Source of the DNA: Metabacillus arenae
GTDB lineage: Bacteria; Bacillota; Bacilli; Bacillales; Bacillaceae
Assembly: GCF_014773385.1 (NCBI RefSeq)
Contig: NZ_JACXAI010000039.1
Span: forward strand, 1-55,619
Direction of reading: 5' to 3'
Length of the DNA: 55,619 nucleotides
The notes beneath the pieces are model-generated. The model had not been told where the DNA came from. It ran no database searches and saw nothing but the letters and a program-made list of their open reading frames with translations. How positions within the stretch are numbered: the first letter of the stretch is position 1; each line of letters begins with the position of its first letter. Below, piece after piece: positions 43,169-52,716 of the stretch. Both the position numbers and the translations under genes were made by a program.

Positions 43169-44317
43169 TCACCGATTTGACACTACTTTATAATTGATTC
43201 TACTTGACATCATAGAACCAAAAGTTAAAAATATGGCATTAAAGGCAAATATAAAACTAACACCTGTAACAGTTGTTACTCCAGCAATTAACAACGGTAT
43301 CACTATTTGAGAAAGTCTATTGCCTGCTATTCTTAAACTTAAAACTTCACCCGTTCGTTCTTCAGGTGCTAAACTAACAGTGACCATTATTGTAAGTGGT
43401 TGCACTATACCAAGTCCGACACCAAAGATAGTCACTGCAACAAGCATGGAGACAAAACCATTCATAAAGGATAAAGAACCGTATGCGATTGCACCAACAA
43501 ACATAAAAACAGATAATACTTTAAATTTTTCATATCGATGTACTAGTTTAGGAATAAATACTCTAGTAATTACACTCGCCAAAGATTGAATAGTTAAAAT
43601 CAAACCAATTTGAGAAGGGCTAAGCCCTATTGAATTAGCGTACAATGGAAAATAAATGTAAAATATATCTAGAGCACCTAAATTTAACATACTAATGAAA
43701 AAAGCACTCTTAATACCTGGAATCATGAAAACCTCTTTAACATTCCGATCCTGAATGGAAGCAACCTGAGGATGCCCCTTAGATTTATTTAAAAAACCTA
43801 TTACAAGCAAGCACATAGTTATAACCGAATAGAGTAAATATGAATTTTGAAACCCTATATGTTCTGAAGAATATCCACCAATTAATGGTCCTAACATCAT
43901 TCCAAATGAGACAAATAAACTAAAGGTTGTGATCGCACTATCACGCTTTTCATAAGGAACAGATTGGGTTAATCCATTTTGAACTGCAACAAAAGTTAAA
44001 AAATGTGATCCTCCTAAAAGTAATTGTGAAAAATATAAAGCTATTAAGTTCGGAAATAGAAAAGGGATGGTAAGTGCCAAAGCCATCCCTGAAGATCCTA
44101 TCAAAATAGGGATCTTCTCTCCAATTCGGTCAATAAAACGTCCAGTACTTACCGCTAGAAGTAATGGAGTCAAAGAATAACAGGCTGTCAGTACGCCCAC
44201 CTCGATAACAGATGCACCAAGAGACTCTGCAAATAACGAGGTCATCGGACGTACAGCTGATATAGGTATTAAAACAAAGAGTGCTGAAACTAAATATAAA
44301 AAGTAATGTTGCATCAT
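43169..44317 (-). CDS. MFS transporter
   Basis: 382 residues, 12 predicted membrane helices. STGRFIDRIGEKIPILIG between helices 2 and 3 is the MFS signature. It resembles drug- or metabolite-efflux MFS proteins of the DHA1 type. Its leader is shared with the broken PaaI-type gene, so it falls under the IclR operator at 44801. It may import or export the acid used by the neighbouring CoA pathway. AAGGTGGAG precedes two ATGs; the first is used. Confidence 0.82.
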   Translation of the reverse strand: MMQHYFLYLVSALFVLIPISAVRPMTSLFAESLGASVIEVGVLTACYSLTPLLLAVSTGRFIDRIGEKIPILIGSSGMALALTIPFLFPNLIALYFSQLLLGGSHFLTFVAVQNGLTQSVPYEKRDSAITTFSLFVSFGMMLGPLIGGYSSEHIGFQNSYLLYSVITMCLLVIGFLNKSKGHPQVASIQDRNVKEVFMIPGIKSAFFISMLNLGALDIFYIYFPLYANSIGLSPSQIGLILTIQSLASVITRVFIPKLVHRYEKFKVLSVFMFVGAIAYGSLSFMNGFVSMLVAVTIFGVGLGIVQPLTIMVTVSLAPEERTGEVLSLRIAGNRLSQIVIPLLIAGVTTVTGVSFIFAFNAIFLTFGSMMSSRINYKVVSNR

Positions 44318-44347
44318 AACTCCACCTTTTTAGTGGTTCATTAGCAT

Positions 44348-44740
44348 CTAGCTTTTAACGATCATATAAGTTGCCATTCCATGAGCAACAACATTTCCAT
44401 CAGAATTAAAAATTAGAGCATCTCCAACTATAATGGAATTACCTTTTTATTAATGATCATCCCATTACCCGTTAGCTTAAATCCTGTTGATGGGCGAAGG
44501 TAATTTAATTTCATCTCAACCGTAACAGCAGAACTTTCTTTCGGAATAAGGGAGAGTATAGTAGTCCGGACTGCGGCATTTTCCATAGCAGCAATCACGT
44601 CCCCATGAACTGTTCCATGTCTTTAAGTAAGAAATTTTTTAACCTATAACTCTATTATTGAGGCTACATTTTCCTTATTAATTTCTCGTAGCCCTATATG
44701 TTCCCAAAATGGATTTCTGAAATTAACTCATCACTTGTAC
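44348..44740 (-). pseudogene. Broken PaaI-type hotdog thioesterase
   Basis: The minus strand carries NPFWEHIGLREINKENVAS, then after two in-frame stops RHGTVHGDVIAAMENAAV (the HGTVHGD active-site motif), TVEMKLNYLRPSTGFKLTG, and after a frameshift NSIIVGDALIF and AHGMATYMIVKS. Each part is a good match to PaaI-like aryl/acyl-CoA thioesterases, but at least two stops and one or two frameshifts interrupt it. A good AAAAAGGAG still precedes it. First in a unit with the MFS gene. Confidence 0.82.
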
Positions 44741-44800
44741 ACTCCTTTTTAAGTAAGGATTCTAACTTTACAAAAGCGTAAAAAGGTAATATAATTAAAA

Positions 44801-44829
44801 CGATAATCGGATTATAAATCCGATAATTG
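44801..44829. promoter_or_regulatory. IclR-type operator, site 1
   Basis: CGATAATCGG-N9-CCGATAATTG, one mismatch away from a perfect 10-bp inverted repeat. It lies about 60 bp before the thioesterase-MFS unit and in the iclR leader. The same arms and spacing occur at 54798-54826. Confidence 0.8.
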
Positions 44830-45015
44830 AATTTTATCACTAATATCAATCTTTTTCAATAATTTAAAAAGTTAAATCATCATAGATATTAATACCTATA
44901 AACCTATTGTTATTAAACTGAAAAAGGTAGTAATATATGTATAATATTAAAAATAGAAGACCCTTTTAATCAAAATCAATAAATTATTTTCTATATAGCG
45001 AAAGAAGGTATCTCA

Positions 45016-45774
45016 ATGGTAGACAAGTCGACCTCCCAAACATTACGAAGAGGATTAATGTTATTAGATCATTTTCACGGGAAAGACAAGGAGTACAGTG
45101 TAAAAGAACTAGCCAATCAATTAGATATTTCTTCAACTGTTACATTTCGATTAGTTAATACTCTAGTGGAATGTGGTTATTTAGAAAAAAATAATGCTAC
45201 TGGAAAATACAGATTAGGATTCAACGCCTATAAACTTGGCTTAAATGCAAATCCGCATTTTAGGCTACAACAATTAGCAATGCCGTTTTTAGAGAAAGTT
45301 GCAGAAAAAACACAAGAAACCGTTAGTATGTATGTTGTGAATCCTCTAACTTTAAAAGGAATTTGTATCATATCACTTGAAAGTCCAAATGAAATTAGAT
45401 TCTCTACACCTGTAGGTTCAAGTCGGCCCCTTTATCGTGGTGCATCCAAAAAAGGAATGCTAGCATTTATGGATTCAGCACAGCAGGAACAAGTTTTTCA
45501 AAGAGCTATTGCAGAGGGTTTTACGAAAATAGATGAGTTAAAAAAGGACTTAGAGGATATAAAGAATAGAGGCTATGCATATTCAAAAGGAGAAGTATAC
45601 AATGGAGCGTTTAACGTCTCTGTTCCCATTTTATCTTCAAAAGGAGAAATCCTTGCGGGCATATCCATCACTTTTCCAGTATTTAGAGAAGAGAAAGATA
45701 CTGTTTCTACATTTTCCAAATACTTAATGCAAGCTGCTAATCAAATTGAAAATGCATTAAAAATTTCCATCTAA
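45016..45774 (+). CDS. IclR-family transcriptional regulator
   Basis: 252 residues. The N-terminal winged helix is SLKELANQLDISSTVTFRLVNTL-like (here VKELANQLDISSTVTFRLVN, about residues 27-46). The C-terminal GAF-like effector domain covers about 80-250 (GSSRPLYRGASKKGMLAFM, RGYAYSKGEVYNGAFNVSVPI). It probably senses an aromatic or acyl intermediate and controls the two units flanked by the shared 29-bp operator. It is transcribed toward the TRAP operon, with a terminator between them. Confidence 0.9.
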   Translation: MVDKSTSQTLRRGLMLLDHFHGKDKEYSVKELANQLDISSTVTFRLVNTLVECGYLEKNNATGKYRLGFNAYKLGLNANPHFRLQQLAMPFLEKVAEKTQETVSMYVVNPLTLKGICIISLESPNEIRFSTPVGSSRPLYRGASKKGMLAFMDSAQQEQVFQRAIAEGFTKIDELKKDLEDIKNRGYAYSKGEVYNGAFNVSVPILSSKGEILAGISITFPVFREEKDTVSTFSKYLMQAANQIENALKISI

Positions 45775-45782
45775 AACCATAC

Positions 45783-45960
45783 AAAAACCCCGATATTAAT
45801 TTGAGCCTGCTGAAAAAGTAACCCTTTTTGAAAGAATCAAAGATTTTCATCAATATACAGATAATAAAAGAAGCTAACAACCAATATGCAGTAGGTTGTT
45901 AGCTTCTTTTTCTCTTTAAACAGACTTTTTCAGTGTCCTCATTAATTTATCGGGGTTTTT
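45783..45960. terminator. Bidirectional terminator split by a miniature element
   Basis: The arms AAAAACCCCGAT (45783-45794) and ATCGGGGTTTTT (45949-45960) are perfectly complementary. Without the insertion the loop would be ATTAATTT, giving a strong terminator for convergent iclR and the TRAP operon. Confidence 0.85.
45803..45940. mobile_element. 138-bp miniature inverted-repeat element with 8-bp target duplication
   Basis: Ends GAGCCTGCTGAAAAAGT and, on the other strand, GAGGACACTGAAAAAGT are imperfect terminal repeats (13 of 17 identical). The element is flanked by ATTAATTT on both sides (45795-45802 and 45941-45948). It has no gene. Inside is a 13-bp perfect hairpin, GAAGCTAACAACC / GGTTGTTAGCTTC (45870-45906), followed by a T-run, so it carries its own terminator. 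Confidence 0.85.
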
Positions 45961-45968
45961 CTAGCTAA

Positions 45969-47858
45969 CTAAATTTGCGATTTTTCTACTCCACTTGTAA
46001 CATAACTTTTTTTCGTCTTAACCAGGTAAACATATGCTACAAAGAGTACAGTCATAGTTACTCCAACTATATCCGTTATAGTCTCTGGAAAAATTAATAA
46101 TAGAGCTGTTACTAACGGTACGATTCTTTCGAAAATATTCAAATTCCTCTTTAACCACCCTACCATTGAAGCAGATAGTAAAGTAACACCGATAATACTA
46201 GTAACTAGTGATGTAGCAATATCTTGCAGACTTCCTTGGAACAATAAGGATGGTCCGTAAACAAACATAAAAGGAATGATAAACCCTACCAGACCTATAC
46301 GTAATGAACTAAAACTGGTGGCCATCGGTTTACTACCAGCAATACCTGCTGCTGTATAGGACGCAAGGGCTACCGGAGGTGTAATTGGTGCTAGACAAGT
46401 ATAATAATAAACGAACATATGAGCTACAATAACAGGTAAACCTACTTCAACCAATGCAGGTGCAGTTAAAACACCTAATAAAATATAAGCAGCCGTTGGC
46501 GGAAGCCCCATACCGAGAATGATACTTGCTACTGTTGCGATAAGAAGCGTTAGGAACATTGAACTATCAGCAATACCTATCATAAGAGAGGTCAGTGTAA
46601 TACCAATTCCTGTTAAATTCACAATACCTACTACAATACCAGCCGTACCACAGGCAACTGTTACCATTAACATACTTTTAGCACCTCTATAAAGGGCATC
46701 AATAATAAAATCCCATTTAACTGTTTTACGTTTAAAAATAAAGGTTGCAATAATGATAGCAAATATTGCCCAAACAGCTGATTTCATTGGAGATGAATGA
46801 GCAATCATCAGCATATAAATTAGCACAGCTAACCCGATATATAGATGAATCCCTTGTTTAGCTACTTTCTTGAAATCAGGTAGGTCTTCTTTTTTCAGTC
46901 CACTCATATTCTTTTTAGCAGCTTCAAAGTCAACCGACCAGTATACAGATAAAAAGTAAAGGAATGCTGGTATGATAGCGGCTATAACAATTTCAGAGTA
47001 TGGTATCCCAGTCATTTCTGCCATAACGAATGCACCAGCTCCCATAATCGGTGGCATAATAGCTCCACCTGTTGAAGCAACAGATTCAATTCCGCCTGCT
47101 ACTTTTGGCTGATAACCCACCTTCTTCATAAGTGGGATTGTAAATTGACCTGTAATACTTACATTCGCTACTTGACTACCTGAAATAGTCCCCGTTAAAG
47201 CACTAGCAATGACCGACACTTTTGCAGGTCCACCTCTAAATTTACCTCCAATAGCAAAGGCTAAATCTATAAAAATTTTCCCGGCACCCGTTGACTCTAA
47301 GAAAGCTCCAAAAAGGATAAACAAAGCAATAAAGGTTGCTGCTACCCCTAAAGTAGTACCCCAGATTCCACTAGTAGACATATAAATAAGTGAAATCATT
47401 CTATCATATGAAAGCTCTCCAATTGAGAATATTCCAGTTAAATGATGGCCGAAGTAACCATAAATTAAGAAAATAACACCAATCAGAGGTAGAATCCACC
47501 CAGTTAATCTACGTGTACCCTCCAAAAGTAAGATAATCGTAACTGCTGCAAAAAATTGATCAAGTACATTTGGATTCCCTACTCGATTAAACAAGTCTGT
47601 ATAGGATGAATAAAGATAGATACCATTTGCTAAGGCTAAAATTGCACCTACATAGTCTATCCATCGTAGCTTAGGTGATTTGCTAATTGGGTAAAGTAAA
47701 AATACTAATATCAAAACAAGCGTTAAATGAACACTTCTTTGTAGCATTGGAGTTAGCACACCAAATCCACCTGTATAAAGTTGAAAAATAGAAAGTATTA
47801 ACGCTATGGGAAGAATAACTTTTTTAAGAACCTTATTTTCTGAAATCGCCTTAGACAA
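45969..47858 (-). CDS. TRAP transporter fused permease (TAXI type, DctQM fusion)
   Basis: 629 residues, very hydrophobic. The N-terminal third corresponds to the small permease and an extra helical region; the rest is the large permease, with GTISGSQVANVSITGQF near residue 220, MPPIMGAGAFVMAEMTGI near 265, GMGLPPTAAYILLGVLTAPALVE near 450 and PPVALASYTAAGIAG near 495. Such fusions are standard partners of TAXI binding proteins. TTG start nine bases after GGAG. The last gene of the operon; its substrate is unknown, but operon context implies a carboxylic acid activated to CoA by the CaiB-type enzyme. Confidence 0.9.
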   Translation of the reverse strand: MSKAISENKVLKKVILPIALILSIFQLYTGGFGVLTPMLQRSVHLTLVLILVFLLYPISKSPKLRWIDYVGAILALANGIYLYSSYTDLFNRVGNPNVLDQFFAAVTIILLLEGTRRLTGWILPLIGVIFLIYGYFGHHLTGIFSIGELSYDRMISLIYMSTSGIWGTTLGVAATFIALFILFGAFLESTGAGKIFIDLAFAIGGKFRGGPAKVSVIASALTGTISGSQVANVSITGQFTIPLMKKVGYQPKVAGGIESVASTGGAIMPPIMGAGAFVMAEMTGIPYSEIVIAAIIPAFLYFLSVYWSVDFEAAKKNMSGLKKEDLPDFKKVAKQGIHLYIGLAVLIYMLMIAHSSPMKSAVWAIFAIIIATFIFKRKTVKWDFIIDALYRGAKSMLMVTVACGTAGIVVGIVNLTGIGITLTSLMIGIADSSMFLTLLIATVASIILGMGLPPTAAYILLGVLTAPALVEVGLPVIVAHMFVYYYTCLAPITPPVALASYTAAGIAGSKPMATSFSSLRIGLVGFIIPFMFVYGPSLLFQGSLQDIATSLVTSIIGVTLLSASMVGWLKRNLNIFERIVPLVTALLLIFPETITDIVGVTMTVLFVAYVYLVKTKKSYVTSGVEKSQI

Positions 47859-47959
47859 AAACCGTCACTCCTTTCTTATATCAGGTGTTACTATCCTGTA
47901 AATTTAAATTTTTCAGAGGAGACTAAGATGATAATAATATTAAAATTTCCTCCACAATA

Positions 47960-47973
47960 CGAAATCGCTTTCA
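47960..47973. promoter_or_regulatory. Candidate cre box between TAXI protein and permease genes
   Basis: On the minus strand TGAAAGCGATTTCG matches 13 of 14 cre positions. It lies 14 bp after the binding-protein stop, inside the operon. Could tune permease expression or be chance. Confidence 0.35.
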
Positions 47974-47986
47974 AACATCTAAGTAC

Positions 47987-48970
47987 TTACTCAATTGCCC
48001 CGACTTCTTTGAAGTACTTTTCTGCACCTGGGTGTAATGGTATAGTATTTCTGGATGCCGTCTCTAAAGAAAAGTCCTTAACGGCATCATGTGATGCATT
48101 AAATTCTTCTACGTTTTCAAAAATCGTTTTTACAAAAGTGTAAACTACATCTTCATTTACTTCTGGAGAAGTAACTATTTGGGCATTCACCGACAAGGTT
48201 GTCACATCTTCATCCATACCTTCGTAAAGACCACTAGGAAGTGTATAATCAACATAATAAGCATGTGTACCAGAGACTAGCTCTCTTTCTTCATTTGATA
48301 GTGAAATGAATTTTATGTCTTCTGTTGTCGCTAAGTCCATAATAGATGCATTTGGACTTCCAGCCCAGAACATTGCAACATCAACATGATTATCTTTTAA
48401 TGCATCAACAGCTTCAGAAAATGAAATAAATTGCGGCTTGAAATCATCATACGTAATATCTAAAATTTCAAGCATCTGTTTCGATTTCACCTCGTTTCCA
48501 CTACCCGGTTGTCCAACGACAACTTTCTTACCTTTAATATCCTGAATTGAGTTAATGTCAGTATCCGCATGCGTTACAATAGTTAAAGGCTGATCATAAG
48601 CTACAAACACACCGCTTAGTTTTTGAGGGTCATCTTTATAAATATCTGTACCTTCATACCCGTTAACCGCGACATCTCCACCTATAACAGCAAATTCAGC
48701 ATCACCATTTTGTAGTAAAGTTACGTTTTCAACTGAGCCACCAGAGGCTTGGTTTGTTACTTTAATGGTATCTTGACCTCCATTTACAATTTTAGTAATA
48801 GAAGCACCAATTGGATAAAGTGTACCGCCAGTACCACCAGTTGTAATAGTTACGTTAGATTTATTTCCGCCGGCATTTGAGTTACCAGAACTTGAGTTAC
48901 CAGAACAACCTATCATTGCGAAAATTACCATCAATGAAATAAATAAACCCGCTACTTTTTTTGTTGTCAC
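47987..48970 (-). CDS. TAXI-family TRAP solute-binding lipoprotein
   Basis: 327 residues. A hydrophobic signal is followed by lipobox MIGC, so the mature protein is predicted to be a lipoprotein on the outer face of the membrane. The TAXI-type domain is marked by TITTGGTGGTLYPIG near residue 40, a GQPGSGNEVKSKQMLE segment near 155 and VDVAMFWAG near 195. The GTG start at 48970 follows AAGGAGGGG; a TTG-based reading from 49009 is less likely. It is directly downstream of the dehydrogenase gene and 128 bp before its permease. Confidence 0.9.
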   Translation of the reverse strand: MTTKKVAGLFISLMVIFAMIGCSGNSSSGNSNAGGNKSNVTITTGGTGGTLYPIGASITKIVNGGQDTIKVTNQASGGSVENVTLLQNGDAEFAVIGGDVAVNGYEGTDIYKDDPQKLSGVFVAYDQPLTIVTHADTDINSIQDIKGKKVVVGQPGSGNEVKSKQMLEILDITYDDFKPQFISFSEAVDALKDNHVDVAMFWAGSPNASIMDLATTEDIKFISLSNEERELVSGTHAYYVDYTLPSGLYEGMDEDVTTLSVNAQIVTSPEVNEDVVYTFVKTIFENVEEFNASHDAVKDFSLETASRNTIPLHPGAEKYFKEVGAIE

Positions 48971-49009
48971 TTTATGCCCCTCCTTATATTTTAAATATAA
49001 TTTATTCAA

Positions 49010-49858
49010 TCAATTTTTATAATAAAAAAATCCAGAACCTGTTTTCACCCCTAATTTACCAGCTTTTACATACTTAGTAAGTAATGGACAAGGACGGTAT
49101 TTTTCGCCTAAAGTTTGATGTAAATATTCCATATTCCGCAATCTAGTATCCAGTCCAACTATATCTGCTAGTTCTAATGGTCCCATTGGATGATTTAATC
49201 CAAGTTTGATCGATTTATCAATATCTTCTGCTGAAGCAACACCTTCCATTAACATATTCATTGCTTCATTTCCTATTAAGCAATTCATTCTACTAGTGAT
49301 AAATCCAGGAAATTCATTAACTTCTACGATTTCCTTTTTCATCTGCTTTCCTATATCTTTTGCATACTCTACTGTTTCCTCAGATGTATCTAAGCCTTTG
49401 ATCACTTCGATGAGCTTCATCTTATGAACAGGATTAAAGAAATGCATTGCAATGACTTTATCAGATCGAGATGTTTGAGCACCTATCTCGGTCGGACTCA
49501 TTGTTGATGTATTTGTAGCAAGAATGGTATGAGGTGGACATAATTGATCAAGTTCTTTGAAAACTTTAATTTTTACGTCCATAATTTCCAATACTGCCTC
49601 TATAACAAGGTCGGCATCTTCAACACATTCTTTCATATTTGATGAAAAATTCAAGTTGCTCTCGCCTTTTTCCATATCATCTTTCGTAATAAAACCTCGT
49701 TGTTCACTTTTCGCCCATTCATCGTAAATGTACTTTTCAGCGTTTTTTAAAGATTCTTTATTTATATCATGTAACGCCACTGTAAATCCATTAAGTGCTG
49801 CTATATAGGCAATACCTCGACCCATCGTTCCAGATCCAATTACTGCGATTTTAGTCAT
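49010..49858 (-). CDS. 3-hydroxyacyl-CoA dehydrogenase
   Basis: 282 residues, the length of 3-hydroxybutyryl-CoA dehydrogenases. IAVIGSGTMGRGIAYIAA is the NAD-binding loop; NTSTMSPTEIG near residue 115 and MHFFNPVHKMKLIEV near 138 contain the catalytic Ser/Asn and His; NEFPGFITSRMNC and GLNHPMGPLELADIVGLD complete the C-terminal dimer domain. It oxidises the 3-hydroxyacyl-CoA made by one of the hydratases. The gene is 18 bp after the thiolase and directly before the TAXI importer. Confidence 0.92.
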   Translation of the reverse strand: MTKIAVIGSGTMGRGIAYIAALNGFTVALHDINKESLKNAEKYIYDEWAKSEQRGFITKDDMEKGESNLNFSSNMKECVEDADLVIEAVLEIMDVKIKVFKELDQLCPPHTILATNTSTMSPTEIGAQTSRSDKVIAMHFFNPVHKMKLIEVIKGLDTSEETVEYAKDIGKQMKKEIVEVNEFPGFITSRMNCLIGNEAMNMLMEGVASAEDIDKSIKLGLNHPMGPLELADIVGLDTRLRNMEYLHQTLGEKYRPCPLLTKYVKAGKLGVKTGSGFFYYKN

Positions 49859-49876
49859 AAATCAACTCACCTTCTT

Positions 49877-51070
49877 TCAAACTTGTAAATTTTCAAAAAT
49901 CGTCGTAATCCCCAGTCCTCCCGCAATACAGAGAGTGACTAAGCCGTATTTTGATCCTCGACGTTCCATTTCATGCAATAGTTTTGTTGCTAGGATAGCT
50001 CCCGTTGCACCTATAGGGTGTCCAAATGCAATAGCTCCACCATTAACATTAACTTTATCTAAATCAAGGTTGAGCTCTTTAATAACAGCTAACGCTTGTG
50101 CTGAAAACGCCTCGTTTAATTCGATTAAATCAATATCATCTAATGAGAGCCCACTTCGTATTAAAGCCTTTTGTGTAGACTGAACAGGTCCTATTCCCAT
50201 GAATTCAGGTGAAACTCCTGCACTTGCATGGGCTACGACTCTTGCTTTAGGTATAAAACCTCGTTCCCTCGCAACAGAATCATTCATTAAAAGAAGAGCA
50301 GAAGCTGCATCATTTCTACCTGAAGAGTTACCTGCTGTTACTGTCCCCCCTTTTTTAAAAACAGGTTTTAAAGCTAGTAACTTTTCTAATGATGTTTGCC
50401 TTGGATGTTCATCTTGATCAAAAAGAATAGTATCTTTTCTCTGCTTCACTTCATATGGTACGATTTCATCTCTAAAAAGACCGTTTCGGATAGCTTTTGC
50501 GGCTAACTCCTGACTTCGTAATGCAAATTCATCCTGTTCCTGTCGTTCAATGTTATAAATACTTACTAGGTTTTCAGCTGTCATCCCCATTGTTAAATCA
50601 CCGTATTCCTCAATTGGCTGTGAGTTAGGCTGACTTTCTATATTAGGATCAAGTAATAATCCATTTCCTGAACGATATCCAAATCTAGCATTCCGAATAT
50701 AGTATGGTGCAGTACTCATACTTTCGGCTCCACCTGCTATGATTACATTGCTTAATCCTAGCCTGATTTGCATATCTGCATTATTAATGGCTTGTAAGCC
50801 GGAACCACATTGACGATGAATCGTATAACCAGGTACTTCTTTAGGAAATCCTGCGCGTAACAAAGCAAGTCGCGCTAGGTTGGAAGCATCGGCACCTTGC
50901 TTTGCCTGACCCAAGATAACCTCATCAACTAAATCTGCTGGTGCTCCTGATCTAAGTAAAGTTTCTTTTATAACTTTTGCGGCTAAATAATCGACAAGAA
51001 CGGTGCTTAACGTCCCTCCTAGTCTACCAATAGGAGTTCTAACCGAATCTACTATGACTGTTTCATGCAT
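49877..51070 (-). CDS. Acetyl-CoA acyltransferase (thiolase)
   Basis: 397 residues with complete thiolase active site: the nucleophilic Cys in HRQCGSGLQAI near residue 88, LNEAFSAQALAV near 320, GGAIAFGHPIGATGA near 350 (His) and TLCIAGGLGITTIFE near 385 (second Cys). It cleaves a 3-ketoacyl-CoA to acetyl-CoA and a shortened acyl-CoA. It is encoded between the hydratase and dehydrogenase genes of the operon. Confidence 0.94.
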   Translation of the reverse strand: MHETVIVDSVRTPIGRLGGTLSTVLVDYLAAKVIKETLLRSGAPADLVDEVILGQAKQGADASNLARLALLRAGFPKEVPGYTIHRQCGSGLQAINNADMQIRLGLSNVIIAGGAESMSTAPYYIRNARFGYRSGNGLLLDPNIESQPNSQPIEEYGDLTMGMTAENLVSIYNIERQEQDEFALRSQELAAKAIRNGLFRDEIVPYEVKQRKDTILFDQDEHPRQTSLEKLLALKPVFKKGGTVTAGNSSGRNDAASALLLMNDSVARERGFIPKARVVAHASAGVSPEFMGIGPVQSTQKALIRSGLSLDDIDLIELNEAFSAQALAVIKELNLDLDKVNVNGGAIAFGHPIGATGAILATKLLHEMERRGSKYGLVTLCIAGGLGITTIFENLQV

Positions 51071-51095
51071 TCTTTTATCCCCCCTTCAAAAACAG

Positions 51096-51869
51096 TTAGT
51101 CTTTATGATAACTTGGTTTTCTTTTTTCTAAGAAGGCTCTCGTACCTTCTTCCTTTTCCTCTGATGCAAATATAACGGTTTGAGCTAATTTCTCTAACAT
51201 TAAGCCTGTATCTAAATCAACATCTGCTCCTTTATTTACGACCATTTTGGCAAGTTGAACAGCTAACGTTCCTTTGGATAATATAGATTTCACTATATCA
51301 TCCGTAGCTTCAGTTAGTTTATGACCCTCAACAACTTGGGTTACTAAACCAATTCGCTCCGCTTCAACCCCGTCTATAATTTTCCCAGTTAGTATCATGT
51401 CCAAAGCTCTGCCTTTACCAACCATTCTGGTTAATCTCTGTGTACCACCTGCACCAGGTATAATGGCTAAGTTTAATTCCGGTAAACCCATTTTGGCGTG
51501 GATTGCTGCAATTCTAATGTCACAGGCTAAGGCAAGTTCTAGTCCACCACCTAAGGCATGACCGTTTATGACTGCAATAGTAACCTTAGTTGATTGCTCA
51601 ATTTTTTTATAAATGCCTTGCATTCCAGGTGCGAGTGCCTCTAGCATGGATTTTTCATGTAATTCTTTTATATCAGCTCCAGCTACAAATGCCTTTTCTC
51701 CAGCACCTTTAATCACTATTATTCTAAGATCTGGTATTGAATCTAGTTCGTCTAATGCTACTCTAAGCTCTTTTATTGTTGCTTGATTAAGTGCATTTCT
51801 GACTTCTTGTCTATCAATAATGATCGTACCGACATAGTTATCTATTTCCTTCTTTATATGTTCAAACAC
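51096..51869 (-). CDS. Enoyl-CoA hydratase
   Basis: About 257 residues of the crotonase family. The oxyanion-hole segments are KAFVAGADIKEL near residue 65 and NGHALGGGLELALACDIRIA near 100. GLPELNLAIIPGAGGTQRL has the first catalytic Glu. At the second catalytic position it has Asp (RALDMILTG) where classical hydratases have Glu, so activity may be altered. The start at GTG 51869 fits AAGGTG with six-base spacing; GTG 51878 overlaps that box. It is probably the true 2-enoyl-CoA hydratase of the pathway. Confidence 0.9.
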   Translation of the reverse strand: MFEHIKKEIDNYVGTIIIDRQEVRNALNQATIKELRVALDELDSIPDLRIIVIKGAGEKAFVAGADIKELHEKSMLEALAPGMQGIYKKIEQSTKVTIAVINGHALGGGLELALACDIRIAAIHAKMGLPELNLAIIPGAGGTQRLTRMVGKGRALDMILTGKIIDGVEAERIGLVTQVVEGHKLTEATDDIVKSILSKGTLAVQLAKMVVNKGADVDLDTGLMLEKLAQTVIFASEEKEEGTRAFLEKRKPSYHKD

Positions 51870-51915
51870 GATATTCACCTTCTAAGAAAGATTAGTAAAT
51901 TGGTATTAAACAGAT

Positions 51916-52680
51916 TTATTTGCCCTTCCATACAGGTTTTCTTTTTTCAAGAAAAGCCTGGGCCCCTTCAATACGATCCTCACTCTCGTATACATTAGGA
52001 CCGATATCTAGCTGCAATGCTTGAAACAACGGAACATCCATCGTCTTCCATATAGTTTCTTTAATTCGTTGGACAGAAAGAGGGGCACATTCACAAATTT
52101 CATTTGCTATTTCAGTTGCTCTTTCCATTAACGCATCTTGGTCGTCTAAAACTTCATCTACCAAACCAACTTGTAAAGCTTCTTCACTAGAAATTAACTT
52201 GCCTGTAAATAACATTCTAGCTGCAAAACTTGGTGAAATTAATTTCGGTAAGATGGTAGAACCAAATGTTGCCCCCATCCCTCTTTTTGCCTCTGGCATA
52301 CCAATTTTACATCCCGAGCTAGCCAAACGAATATCACTGGCTAATGTTATTTCACAGCCTGCACCTACAGCTGCCCCATTAATGGCTGAGATAACTGGTT
52401 TATAGGTATCAATAATTGCGTTAAATAGTCTACCTCTTAAAGGTTTCCGTTTAAATGCTTCGGGATTTTCCTTCGATTCTTTTAAATCTCTTCCGCTGCA
52501 AAACGCTTTATCACCTTTCCCTGTAATGATTAAAACTCTAGCATCTTTCTCTTCTTTATATTCTCGTAAATAATCTAGAAACAAATCGGACATTTCAGAG
52601 TTAATCGCATTCCGTTTTTCCGGACGATTTAAATATAAGTAAGCAATTTGGCCTTTTTTCTTATATTCAATAAAGTTCAC
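51916..52680 (-). CDS. Crotonase-fold protein (enoyl-CoA hydratase/isomerase family)
   Basis: 254 residues with KAFCSGRDLKESKE near residue 60 and NGAAVGAGCEITLASDIRLA near 100. GMPEAKRGMGATFGS keeps the first Glu, but the position of the second catalytic Glu is Ala (FAARMLFTG). It resembles carnitinyl-CoA dehydratase- or racemase-like crotonases more than classical hydratases. It may perform an isomerase, ring-opening or hydrolase step. Encoded between two other crotonases in the operon. Confidence 0.88.
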   Translation of the reverse strand: MNFIEYKKKGQIAYLYLNRPEKRNAINSEMSDLFLDYLREYKEEKDARVLIITGKGDKAFCSGRDLKESKENPEAFKRKPLRGRLFNAIIDTYKPVISAINGAAVGAGCEITLASDIRLASSGCKIGMPEAKRGMGATFGSTILPKLISPSFAARMLFTGKLISSEEALQVGLVDEVLDDQDALMERATEIANEICECAPLSVQRIKETIWKTMDVPLFQALQLDIGPNVYESEDRIEGAQAFLEKRKPVWKGK

Positions 52681-52716
52681 TTACAATCTCCCCTTCTTGG
52701 CGTTACTATTATTTTA

